From Phycisphaerae bacterium (GTDB taxonomy: Bacteria; Planctomycetota; Phycisphaerae; Phycisphaerales; SM1A02): a stretch of 10,724 nt of DNA. The position numbers were made by a program, and so were the translations under genes. Location: NCBI GenBank assembly GCA_002684755.1, contig NYVS01000066.1:1-10724 (forward strand), read 5' to 3'. Shown one piece after another: positions 1 through 6,016 of this stretch (position 1 is its first letter; every line of letters begins with the position of its first letter). Below the pieces are notes generated by a model, which made no database searches, was not told the origin of the DNA, and was given only the letters and a program-made list of their open reading frames with translations.

Positions 1-119
1 CCGTAAATCGCCGCCGCGATCGCGAGGAGCGCCGTGCCGGCGGTCTTCGGGATGTGGACGAAGAGGACGGGGGCGGTCGCGGACCGGGGGTCGTGGTTCG
101 ATTTCGATTCGCGGGACAT
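1..119 (-). CDS. Sulfotransferase family protein, N-terminal fragment (runs off left edge)
   Basis: Reading leftwards from an ATG at 117-119, the 39 visible codons give a short polar N-terminus and then VLFVHIPKTAGTAL. HIPKTAGT is the 5'-phosphosulfate-binding loop of the PAPS-dependent sulfotransferase superfamily (Sulfotransfer_2-like), which moves sulfate from PAPS to carbohydrate or other hydroxyl groups. In this family the loop sits near the N-terminus, so the start fits, although no clear Shine-Dalgarno is visible upstream. The rest of the gene, including the 3'-phosphate-binding region, lies outside the window, so the substrate cannot be judged. It lies downstream of the tRNA-Glu unit on the same strand but is separated from it by that unit's terminator, so it probably has its own promoter in 120-222, where I saw none convincing. 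Confidence 0.75.
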   Translation of the reverse strand, partial: MSRESKSNHDPRSATAPVLFVHIPKTAGTALLAIAAAIY

Positions 120-222
120 TGGCGGGTCCGGGGGACGGGGCTTTCGCCGACGGTTCGATGAGGCCGGAACCTCACGATAGAGAAACCGACGGTCGCTTCC
201 CACCGGGTACGCCGGGAGTGGC

Positions 223-252
223 GAAAGAAAACCCCTCCCGCGAGGGGAGGGG
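223..252 (-). terminator. Intrinsic terminator of tRNA-Glu
   Basis: A perfect 8-bp stem (CCCCTCCC at 232-239 with GGGAGGGG at 245-252, loop of 5) is followed on the minus strand by TTTTCTTTC (231 down to 223). It begins 6 nt past the 3' end of tRNA-Glu. On the plus strand the stem is not followed by T residues, so it acts on the minus strand only. Confidence 0.85.
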
Positions 253-258
253 CTTCAA

Positions 259-330
259 TGACCCCAGGGAGAATCGAACTCCCGTTCCCAGGATGAGAAC
301 CTGATGTCCTAGCCGCTAGACGATGGGGCC
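259..330 (-). tRNA. tRNA-Glu (anticodon CTC)
   Basis: The 72-nt cloverleaf folds completely. The 7-bp acceptor is GGCCCCA with TGGGGTC (one G-U pair) and discriminator A. The D-stem is GTC/GAC with loop TAGCGGCTAG. The anticodon stem is TCAGG/CCTGG with loop TTCTCAT, giving anticodon CTC, which reads the glutamate codon GAG. The variable loop has four bases (GAAC). The T-arm is GGGAG-TTCGATT-CTCCC. CCA is not encoded; TTGAAG follows the discriminator, so the tail must be added by CCA-transferase. Promoter and terminator lie immediately on either side, so this is a single-gene transcription unit. Confidence 0.96.
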
Positions 331-358
331 GTCTTCGTTGCCTGCAAACGAACGCGAA

Positions 359-386
359 AGTGTAGCATCCAACGACCGCTCGTCAA
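359..386 (-). promoter_or_regulatory. Sigma-70-type promoter of tRNA-Glu
   Basis: On the minus strand TTGACG (381-386) is followed after a 16-bp spacer by TACACT (359-364). The -10 hexamer is preceded by TGC, an extended -10 element. Transcription would start near 352, giving a leader of about 22 nt before the mature tRNA 5' end at 330. Confidence 0.65.
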
Positions 387-457
387 CGCGAGCGTCTCGG
401 GATGGGCCGTTTCGGGGTTCCGTCCGCTGTTCACCGTGTGGGATCGACGAGGAGCCG

Positions 458-613
458 ATGAAGAAGATGCCCGTTTCGAGTCCTGAACCCAAGAGAACGT
501 CGCGGATGGCCCTGCCGCCGGACTTCCCGACGTCCGGATCGCGGATGAAATCTGGTGGTTCCAGCCGAGTCCGCGTCGAGCGGCACGCCCTTCAGAAGGA
601 CCCCATCCGATGA
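458..613 (+). CDS. Possible small basic protein, 51 aa, overlapping the haemoglobin start
   Basis: I do not recognise this ORF. It starts at ATG 458 (MKKMPVSS...), is rich in Arg, Lys, Ser and Pro, and has no membrane segment or cysteine. Its TGA at 611-613 overlaps the ATG of the haemoglobin gene at 610-612 as ATGA, the arrangement typical of translational coupling. GAGGAG (449-454) lies only 3 nt before the ATG, which is too close; it sits better (12 nt) before an internal ATG at 467. About three quarters of its codons end in G or C, compatible with coding in this genome but not decisive because every frame is GC-rich. The alternative is that 387-609 is only the haemoglobin upstream region and the overlap is chance. 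Confidence 0.35.
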   Translation: MKKMPVSSPEPKRTSRMALPPDFPTSGSRMKSGGSSRVRVERHALQKDPIR

Positions 614-1005
614 GTTTCGGTCCCGATCACACCCCCTTCGATGCGATCGGCGGCGAACCCCGGGTTCGTGAGCTCGTCGATCGTTTCTATGACCACATGG
701 ACGAAGACCCCGCGTGCGGGACGATTCGGAAGCTGCATCCGGAGGAGCTCGGTGAGAGTCGCGACAAACTCTCCGATTTCCTGTGCGGATGGCTGGGCGG
801 TCCGCCGCTCTACATGCAGAAGCATGGTCATCCGAAGCTTCGAATGCGACATGCGCCCTTCTCGATCGGAAACGCCGAGCGGGATCAATGGCTTGCCTGC
901 ATGGCGGCCGCGATGAACGATCTGAACGTCGAGGGCGAATTGCGGACCTTTCTCGACGCACGGTTCGCGCACGTCGCCGACTTCATGCGGAACCGACCCG
1001 AATAG
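610..1005 (+). CDS. Group II truncated haemoglobin (trHbO/YjbI-like)
   Basis: This 131-residue protein has the length and motifs of a group II truncated haemoglobin, a cytoplasmic haem protein that binds O2, NO or peroxide and is usually linked to oxygen or nitrosative stress. Visible marks are the N-terminal F-D-A-I-G-G-E at 10-16, the B10 tyrosine in RFY (Tyr27), the GWLGGPPLY segment at 60-68, the proximal haem ligand in LRMRH (His81), and the group-defining Trp at G8 (Trp94 in RDQWLACM). The start is supported by AGAAGGA at 594-600, 9 nt upstream, and by the family N-terminus. There is no signal peptide. The gap to the first DUF1080 gene is 97 nt without a terminator, so read-through is possible, but the functions do not obviously match. 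Confidence 0.93.
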   Translation: MSFGPDHTPFDAIGGEPRVRELVDRFYDHMDEDPACGTIRKLHPEELGESRDKLSDFLCGWLGGPPLYMQKHGHPKLRMRHAPFSIGNAERDQWLACMAAAMNDLNVEGELRTFLDARFAHVADFMRNRPE

Positions 1006-1102
1006 CCGAATCCCAGGCGGTTCTTGACGATCGATGGGCGACCTGCGAGCCTGAACCACGTCGAACCGCCGGTTCGTCGAATCAAGGCCCGGAGAATCGC
1101 CC

Positions 1103-1900
1103 ATGCCAGCCAGTCGATCACGTCTTCTTATCGCGTCGCTCGGGATCGTCGGGTTCGCCGGCGCACTCGCGTTCGCGGCCGCTCGATCCCCGGAAGGCAC
1201 GGACGACTGGAAGGTCCACGACATGGATCGGCCGCAGCCGGCGATGGTGACGCCCGGCGTCCCGGGAACCGCGACCACCGTCGGAACCGCGCCCAGCGAC
1301 GCCATCGTGCTGCTCGGCAAGGGCTCGGGCCTCGACGCCTGGAAGAACGGCAAGTGGAACGTGGGCACCGACGGCGTCATGACGGTCGTCCCCGGTTCCG
1401 GCGACAACCACACTCGACAGTCGTTCGGCGACTGCCAGTTCCACATCGAGTGGAAGGTGCCGGCGGACCGTGAATGCGACGGCCAGAAGGGCTGCAACAG
1501 CGGCATCTTCTTCCTTGATCGCTACGAGGTGCAGATCGTCGGGTCGAATCCGAACCAGACCTTCCCGGACGGCCAGGCGGGCTCGCTCTTCGGCCAGTAC
1601 CCGCCGATGGTCAACCCGTGCCGGCCCAACGGCGAGTGGAACACCTTCGACATCGTCTTCACCGCGCCACGCTTCGACGATGACGGCAAGCTCGTCCGCC
1701 CCGCGAACACCACGCTCCTCTTCAACGGCGTGCTGGTGCTCGATCACGCGGAGAACATGGGCATCACGGTCTTCGGATCGCGAGCGAAGTACTCGCCGCA
1801 CGAGCCGACCGGGCCGATTCGAATCCAGGATCACGGCGATCCCCTCGAGTTCGCGAACATCTGGGTCCGGCCGCTGCCCGAGCGTCAACGCGCCTGGTGA
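1103..1900 (+). CDS. Secreted DUF1080 / 3-keto-disaccharide hydrolase-family protein, paralogue 1
   Basis: The 265-residue product has a signal peptide: basic n-region (RSR at 5-7), hydrophobic 8-27, likely cleavage near AAA at 25-27. A Pro/Gly/Thr linker follows (48-62), then one DUF1080 domain from about 65 (APSDAIVLLG) to 259 (ANIWVRPL). DUF1080 is a concanavalin-like beta-sandwich, now often annotated as 3-keto-disaccharide hydrolase and abundant in planctomycetes; the substrate here is unknown. Recognisable blocks are FGDCQFHIEWKVP, GCNSGIFF, RYEVQI, NPCRPNGEWNTFDI and IRIQDHGDPLEFANIWVRPL. Exactly four cysteines (111, 125, 131, 173) recur at identical spacing in the next gene, suggesting two disulfides after export. 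GGAG at 1091-1094, 8 nt before ATG 1103, fixes the start. Whether it is an enzyme or a binding protein is open. Confidence 0.88.
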   Translation: MPASRSRLLIASLGIVGFAGALAFAAARSPEGTDDWKVHDMDRPQPAMVTPGVPGTATTVGTAPSDAIVLLGKGSGLDAWKNGKWNVGTDGVMTVVPGSGDNHTRQSFGDCQFHIEWKVPADRECDGQKGCNSGIFFLDRYEVQIVGSNPNQTFPDGQAGSLFGQYPPMVNPCRPNGEWNTFDIVFTAPRFDDDGKLVRPANTTLLFNGVLVLDHAENMGITVFGSRAKYSPHEPTGPIRIQDHGDPLEFANIWVRPLPERQRAW

Positions 1901-1914
1901 TCCGCGCTCGAGGC

Positions 1915-1939
1915 GCATTGCATCGCATTGCATCGCATC
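1915..1939. repeat. Five tandem 5-bp units (GCATT/GCATC)
   Basis: Five consecutive GCATY pentamers: GCATT, GCATC, GCATT, GCATC, GCATC. They also read as two perfect copies of the 10-mer GCATTGCATC plus a half. They lie 15 bp after the stop of DUF1080 paralogue 1, in the spacer before paralogue 2, and outside any supported coding sequence. Confidence 0.8.
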
Positions 1940-1996
1940 GAGTCGATACCGGGTCCGGATCCTCAGGACCAAAGTCCACACGGAGTTGAAATCAAG

Positions 1997-2737
1997 ATGA
2001 CGAATCTCAAGCAAGTGCTCGCCGGATCGATCGTGGTCGGAATGCTCTCGACGGTCGCGTTGGTGACGGCGGGACAGGAAGAAATGCCGCCGGTCGTGAC
2101 GCCCGGTCTTCCCGGTCTCCCGGATCGACCGGGTACCGCGCCGAGCGACGCGATCGTCCTGCTCGGGCCCGGGACCGGATGGAAGGCGTGGCAGCGAAGT
2201 GCCGACACCAAGCCGTCCGAGTGGATCGTCGACGCGGACGGGACCGGTCAGGTGAAGCCCGGCAAGGGCGACATCCGGACCCGCGACGAGTTCGGCGATT
2301 GTCACATCCACGTCGAGTGGCAGGTGCCTGAAGGCCGCGAATGCAACGGTCAGTCCGGTTGCAACAGCGGGGTCTACGTCATGGGCCGGTACGAGGTCCA
2401 GATCCTCGGTGCCTTCGACAACGACACCTATCCGGGCGGAACGGCGGGCGCCTGGTACAACCAGCACGTCCCGCTCGCGAACCCCTGCCGCCCGCCGGGT
2501 GAGTGGAACACCTACGACATCATCTTCCGGGCGCCGCGGTTCGATGCGGACGGAAAGCAGCTCGAGCCGCCGATGGGAACCGTGATCTTCAACGGCGTCG
2601 TCGTGCAGAACAATGCGATCATCAAGGGACCGACCGGATCCTCGATGCTCAAGGGGCCGGCGTCGAAGGGTCCGCTCTTCCTGCAGGATCATTCGGATCC
2701 GATTCGCTTCGCGAACATCTGGGTCCGGCCGCTCTAG
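1997..2737 (+). CDS. Secreted DUF1080 / 3-keto-disaccharide hydrolase-family protein, paralogue 2
   Basis: This 246-residue protein is a tandem paralogue of the preceding gene. It has a signal peptide (hydrophobic stretch about 7-25, likely cleavage near VTAGQ), a short linker ending in GTAPSDAIVLLG, and one DUF1080 domain to the C-terminus (ANIWVRPL). Shared blocks are REC-x-G-Q-x-GCNSG, RYEVQIL, NPCRPPGEWNTYDIIF, APRFDADGK and QDHSDPIRFANIWVRPL. Its four cysteines (102, 116, 122, 164) have the same 14-6-42 spacing as in paralogue 1. The reading frame is open further upstream, but ATG 1997 is preferred: GGAG at 1982-1985 lies 11 nt before it and the signal peptide then starts cleanly. No terminator lies in the 96-bp gap from paralogue 1, so co-transcription is likely. 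The activity is inferred from family only. Confidence 0.88.
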   Translation: MTNLKQVLAGSIVVGMLSTVALVTAGQEEMPPVVTPGLPGLPDRPGTAPSDAIVLLGPGTGWKAWQRSADTKPSEWIVDADGTGQVKPGKGDIRTRDEFGDCHIHVEWQVPEGRECNGQSGCNSGVYVMGRYEVQILGAFDNDTYPGGTAGAWYNQHVPLANPCRPPGEWNTYDIIFRAPRFDADGKQLEPPMGTVIFNGVVVQNNAIIKGPTGSSMLKGPASKGPLFLQDHSDPIRFANIWVRPL

Positions 2738-2767
2738 GGACGATCACCGATTCCAGTCATCACGCCG

Positions 2768-2799
2768 CCGCCCCTCGTGCCTTGCCCGAGGGGCGGTTT
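2768..2799 (+). terminator. Intrinsic terminator after the DUF1080 pair
   Basis: A perfect 10-bp stem, CCGCCCCTCG (2768-2777) with CGAGGGGCGG (2787-2796), loop of 9 nt, followed by TTT (2797-2799) and then C. The T-tract is short, but the stem is long and very GC-rich. It starts 30 bp after the stop of DUF1080 paralogue 2 and separates that block from the GH13 gene. Confidence 0.75.
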
Positions 2800-2853
2800 C
2801 GTACCGTGACGGACGATGTCTCGTGTTCCGGATCGAGGATTCTCGGAACTCCA

Positions 2854-2865
2854 CCGCCCGGGCGG
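2854..2865. promoter_or_regulatory. Palindrome upstream of the GH13 gene (possible operator)
   Basis: CCGCCCGGGCGG is a perfect 12-bp palindrome. TCC and GGA extend it on both sides across one A/A mismatch, about 20 bp of dyad symmetry in all (2850-2869). It lies about 50 bp upstream of the candidate -10 and about 90 bp upstream of the GH13 start. GC-rich DNA yields such palindromes by chance, so a regulatory role is only suggested. Confidence 0.25.
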
Positions 2866-2913
2866 AGGATCTCATCGCTCCCGGTTTCGACCGCTGGAAT
2901 CCGGATCGACCGC

Positions 2914-2922
2914 TGCTAGACT
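2914..2922 (+). promoter_or_regulatory. Candidate extended -10 promoter of the GH13 gene
   Basis: TGCTAGACT, an extended -10 (TGn plus TAGACT at 2917-2922), lies 34 bp before the GH13 start and closely matches the tRNA-Glu promoter's TGCTACACT. The -35 position (CTGGAA, 2894-2899, 17-bp spacer) is a weak match. It lies after the upstream terminator, as expected if the GH13 gene begins a new transcript. Confidence 0.4.
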
Positions 2923-2956
2923 CGGTTGTCCGGAAGATTCCATCGGAGTGGCTCGC

Positions 2957-5860
2957 ATGATCCTCGAGATGCCGACCCGTCGGTCGCCCATCACGTCCGC
3001 CCTCGTCATCCTGCTCGTCGCCGGCGTGACGCTTGCGACGACGGTCTGCGCCTCCGCCCAATCCGCGCGGCCGGGGCCGGGAGCCTCGCTCTACGACGAC
3101 GACGAGGGTGAGGGAACGACGTTCCGGACGTGGGCCCCCAACGCGCTTTCGGTCTCCGTCGCGGGGTCGTTCAACGGCTTCAATCCCGACACGCATCTGC
3201 TCGGATCGGAAGGGGACGGCTGGTGGTCGCTCGACGTGCCCTACGTCGGCGCCGGTGCCCGCTACAAGTTCGTGATCCGGGACGGCGTCCAGGAGCTCTG
3301 GCGAAGGGATCCATGGGCGCGGCGGCTCACCAGCTCCGTGGGTGATCCACTGGTGTACGACAAGACGGCCTTCGAATTCCAGGCCGACGGATTCGCGACG
3401 CCCGCGTGGAACGAGACGGTGATCTACGAGCTGCACGTCGGCACGTTCGGGGCGTTGAGCGGCGATCCGGTGCCCGCCGGATTCGACGCCTGCATCGAGA
3501 ACCTCGACCATCTCGAGATGCTCGGCGTGAACTGCGTCGAGGTGATGCCGGTCAACGAGTTCGCGGGGGACGTGAGCTGGGGCTACAACCTCGCCCACCC
3601 CTGGTCGGTCGAGAGCGCCTACGGGGGTCCCGACGCCTTCAAGCGGTTCGTCGACGCCTGTCACGAACGCGGCATCGCCGTGGTGCTCGACGTTCTCTAC
3701 AACCACTGGGGGCCCAGCGATCTCGACCTCTGGCGATACGACGGCTGGAGCGAGAACGGCGGCGGCGGGATCTTCTTCTACAACGACTCGGTCCGGGCCG
3801 ACACGCCCTGGGGTCCTCGTCCCGACTTCGGACGCGGCGAGGTCCGGACCTACATTCGAGACAACGCGCTTCTCTGGCTCGACGAGTTCAGGGTGGACGG
3901 TCTCCGATTCGACGCCACCAAGTACATCCGTTCGGTGCCGGAGGCCGGACTGGCCCTGCCCGAGGGCTGGTCGCTCATGCAGTGGATCAACGAGTCGATC
4001 GAGGCGACCCAGCCGTGGAAGATCACCATCGCGGAGGACTGGGGTGACGAGTCGTGGCTGAGCCGGACGGTGGGCGAAGGTGGGGCGGGATTCGGAAGCC
4101 AGTGGGACGGCGTGTTCCTGCATCCGGTCCGGAATCTCGCCACCACCGTCGAAGACGAGGATCGGAGCATGTTCGCGCTCCGCGAGTCGGTGACGAAGTA
4201 CTTCAACGGCGAGGCGACGCAACGGGTGATCTTCACCGAGAGTCATGACGAGGCGGCGAACCAGCCCCGCCTGCCCGAAGTCATCTGGCCCGGGAACGCC
4301 GACAGCTGGGAGGCGAAGAAGCGATCCACCCTCGCGGCCTCGGTGGTGTTTTCCTCACCGGGCATTCCGATGATCTTCCAGGGGCAGGAGTTCTTCGAGG
4401 ACGGTGTGTGGACCGACTCGGCGCCGATGGACTGGGATCGGATGGAGACGTTCGACGGGATCTTCAAGCTCTACAAGGACCTCGTCCATCTGCGTCGAAA
4501 CCTCGGTGGAGCGACTCGCGGCCTCTGTGGCAACGGCACCAACTTCCATCATCTCGACGACACCGGGAAGGTGGGGGCGTGGCATCGGTACGACCGGGGG
4601 GGCGTGGGAGACGACGTGGTGGTCGTGACGCACTGGACCAACCAGTTCCGAGGTGACTACCGGATCGGCTTCCCCCGCGGCGGGACTTGGCACTGCATCT
4701 TCAATGGGAACGCGACCGAGTACGACGACGCGTTCACCGGCGGTGGGCCGACCGAGATCCTCGCGGAGCCGGTTCCGTGGGACGGCATGGATCACAGCGC
4801 CGCGTTCGAGCTTCCGCCCTACACCTGTCTCATCTTCTCGCAGCGGATTCCCGAGGATCCCGGATCCGGGAACGATCAGGACGGTCCGATCCTCGTCGAC
4901 GGGGCTCGGGACGATCTCTACGGCCCGCCGTTGTTCATCCAGGACACTCAGACCGGTTTCGGAGACGCGTCACTCGGCCTGATCGATCATGCGAACGGCT
5001 CCGAACTCGACGCCCTGGCCGCGCGCATCGAGGACGAGACGCTCTACCTGCACTTCGCCGGGAACCTCGAAAGCAATTTCAACAAGCTGGACGTCTTCAT
5101 CGACGCGATCGAGGGCGAGGGCCAGGGCACGCTTCGGGACGACAATCCCGAAGTGAAGTTCGGCGGCCTCAACCGGATGGGCGGAAGCGGTCGCGGCGGG
5201 TCGCCGGGACTCCGCTTCGACGCCGGGTTCGAAGCGGACTTCTGGATCGACTTCACCTGCGGTGGTGAGATCGGCGTCGGTTTCGACACGTTCATCAACT
5301 GGTCGCGACTCGCCACCACGGGCGGCGCCGCGGTCGACTCGGGTTTCGCCGGTCCCGGAGGGCCGGGTGCCGGACAGGCGATCCACGCGTCCAACGGCAT
5401 CATCGCGACCATCGACAATCGAAACACCGCGGGCGTGACCGGAGGCGACGATTCCGATTCCGGCTCGGGGGTCGACACCGGGATCGAATTCGCGATTCCA
5501 CTTTCGGTTCTCGGTGCATCAGGCGGCGAGATTCGCGTGACCGCGTTCATCAACGGATCGGCTCACGACTTCCTCTCGAACCAGGTCCTCGGTCCGATCG
5601 GTGGAGGTGGGAATCTCGGTGAGCCGCGTGTCGTCGACTTCGGCACCATTCCCGGGCCGCAGTGGGTCGGGGTGCCGATCCCGGCGCCCGAGTGTCCGGG
5701 CGACCTCGACGGCGACGGGCTCGTCGACGGCGCCGACTTCGGCGTCCTGCTCGCGTCGTGGGGCCCTTGCGGAGCATGCCCGGCGGATCTTGATGGCGAC
5801 GGCGTGGTCTCTGGTGCGGATATCGGCGTGATGCTCAGTCGCTGGGGCGGCTGTCCCTGA
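2957..5860 (+). CDS. Secreted GH13 alpha-glucan enzyme with C-terminal uncharacterised module and dockerin pair
   Basis: The 967-residue protein has a signal peptide (1-34, cleavage at ASA|Q), a CBM48/early-set beta domain (about 54-140, WAPNALSVSVAGSFNGF), and a GH13 barrel (about 150-560). GH13 regions I-IV are all present: DVLYNHWG at 245, RFDA with nucleophile Asp319, AED with acid/base Glu360, and SHDE with Asp431, so it should be active. A small beta domain follows to about 628. The SHDE motif and CBM48 point to the branching-enzyme/amylase side of GH13 (GlgB-like); hydrolysis versus branching cannot be decided. After a Gly/Asp linker comes a ~260-residue module (645-905) also present in the next gene, then two Ca-binding dockerin-type repeats between Cys913 and the C-terminus. 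Start: GGAG (2945-2948) 8 nt before ATG 2957; the longer open frame to 2816 is not signal-like. Export makes it distinct from cytoplasmic GlgB. Confidence 0.92.
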   Translation: MILEMPTRRSPITSALVILLVAGVTLATTVCASAQSARPGPGASLYDDDEGEGTTFRTWAPNALSVSVAGSFNGFNPDTHLLGSEGDGWWSLDVPYVGAGARYKFVIRDGVQELWRRDPWARRLTSSVGDPLVYDKTAFEFQADGFATPAWNETVIYELHVGTFGALSGDPVPAGFDACIENLDHLEMLGVNCVEVMPVNEFAGDVSWGYNLAHPWSVESAYGGPDAFKRFVDACHERGIAVVLDVLYNHWGPSDLDLWRYDGWSENGGGGIFFYNDSVRADTPWGPRPDFGRGEVRTYIRDNALLWLDEFRVDGLRFDATKYIRSVPEAGLALPEGWSLMQWINESIEATQPWKITIAEDWGDESWLSRTVGEGGAGFGSQWDGVFLHPVRNLATTVEDEDRSMFALRESVTKYFNGEATQRVIFTESHDEAANQPRLPEVIWPGNADSWEAKKRSTLAASVVFSSPGIPMIFQGQEFFEDGVWTDSAPMDWDRMETFDGIFKLYKDLVHLRRNLGGATRGLCGNGTNFHHLDDTGKVGAWHRYDRGGVGDDVVVVTHWTNQFRGDYRIGFPRGGTWHCIFNGNATEYDDAFTGGGPTEILAEPVPWDGMDHSAAFELPPYTCLIFSQRIPEDPGSGNDQDGPILVDGARDDLYGPPLFIQDTQTGFGDASLGLIDHANGSELDALAARIEDETLYLHFAGNLESNFNKLDVFIDAIEGEGQGTLRDDNPEVKFGGLNRMGGSGRGGSPGLRFDAGFEADFWIDFTCGGEIGVGFDTFINWSRLATTGGAAVDSGFAGPGGPGAGQAIHASNGIIATIDNRNTAGVTGGDDSDSGSGVDTGIEFAIPLSVLGASGGEIRVTAFINGSAHDFLSNQVLGPIGGGGNLGEPRVVDFGTIPGPQWVGVPIPAPECPGDLDGDGLVDGADFGVLLASWGPCGACPADLDGDGVVSGADIGVMLSRWGGCP

Positions 5861-5910
5861 TCCAAAATCGCTTCAACGCCCCGGCTCCCATCGAATCGGG
5901 CGACTTCTGC

Positions 5911-5939
5911 TTGGAGCGGGCACGGTTCAAGGCTACCTT
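5911..5939 (+). promoter_or_regulatory. Sigma-70-type promoter of the module/dockerin gene
   Basis: TTGGAG (5911-5916), a 17-bp spacer, then TACCTT (5934-5939). Transcription would start near 5946, giving a leader of about 70 nt before ATG 6017. It lies 50 bp after the GH13 stop. No convincing terminator separates the two genes, so some read-through from the GH13 gene is also possible. Confidence 0.5.
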
Positions 5940-5949
5940 TGAACAACCC

Positions 5950-5993
5950 GGACATGCGAATCCGACTTGAGTCGCAGGTCGAGCCGCATGTCC
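5950..5993 (+). promoter_or_regulatory. 5' leader stem-loop of the module/dockerin gene
   Basis: GGACATGCG (5950-5958) and CGCATGTCC (5985-5993) form a perfect 9-bp inverted repeat. A small nested hairpin, CGAC-TTGA-GTCG (5963-5974), lies in the loop. The structure begins a few nt after the predicted transcription start and ends 10 nt before the GGAG at 6004-6007. It has no T-tract, so it is not an intrinsic terminator. It could stabilise the mRNA, control translation or bind a regulator; it matches no riboswitch class I know. Confidence 0.5.
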
Positions 5994-6016
5994 CCTTCGG
6001 CCAGGAGCAGACACAG

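Noticed and set aside
159..174. TGAGG..CCTCA inverted repeat upstream of the sulfotransferase
   Set aside because: Five-bp arms are expected by chance, and no promoter or T-tract accompanies them.
1024..1029. TTGACG upstream of DUF1080 paralogue 1 as a -35 box
   Set aside because: No acceptable -10 hexamer lies 15-19 bp downstream.
1062..1076. CGAACC-GCC-GGTTCG inverted repeat before DUF1080 paralogue 1
   Set aside because: Six-bp arms with a 3-nt centre, made of motifs common in this GC-rich sequence. No promoter element is nearby to give it meaning.
1118..2692. Long minus-strand open frame (524 codons) opposite both DUF1080 genes
   Set aside because: It is an antisense shadow of two clearly coding genes in GC-rich DNA. 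Its translation is a low-complexity Arg/Val/Asp/His mix without motifs, and it spans the gap between two separate genes.
2744..4246. Minus-strand open frame of 500 codons opposite the GH13 gene
   Set aside because: It covers the terminator, the promoter region and conserved GH13 motifs on the other strand. Composition is typical of an antisense shadow and no family is recognisable.
5876..5901. CGCCC..GGGCG repeat after the GH13 stop as a terminator
   Set aside because: The stem is 5 bp with a 16-nt loop, followed by ACTTCTGC rather than a T-run.
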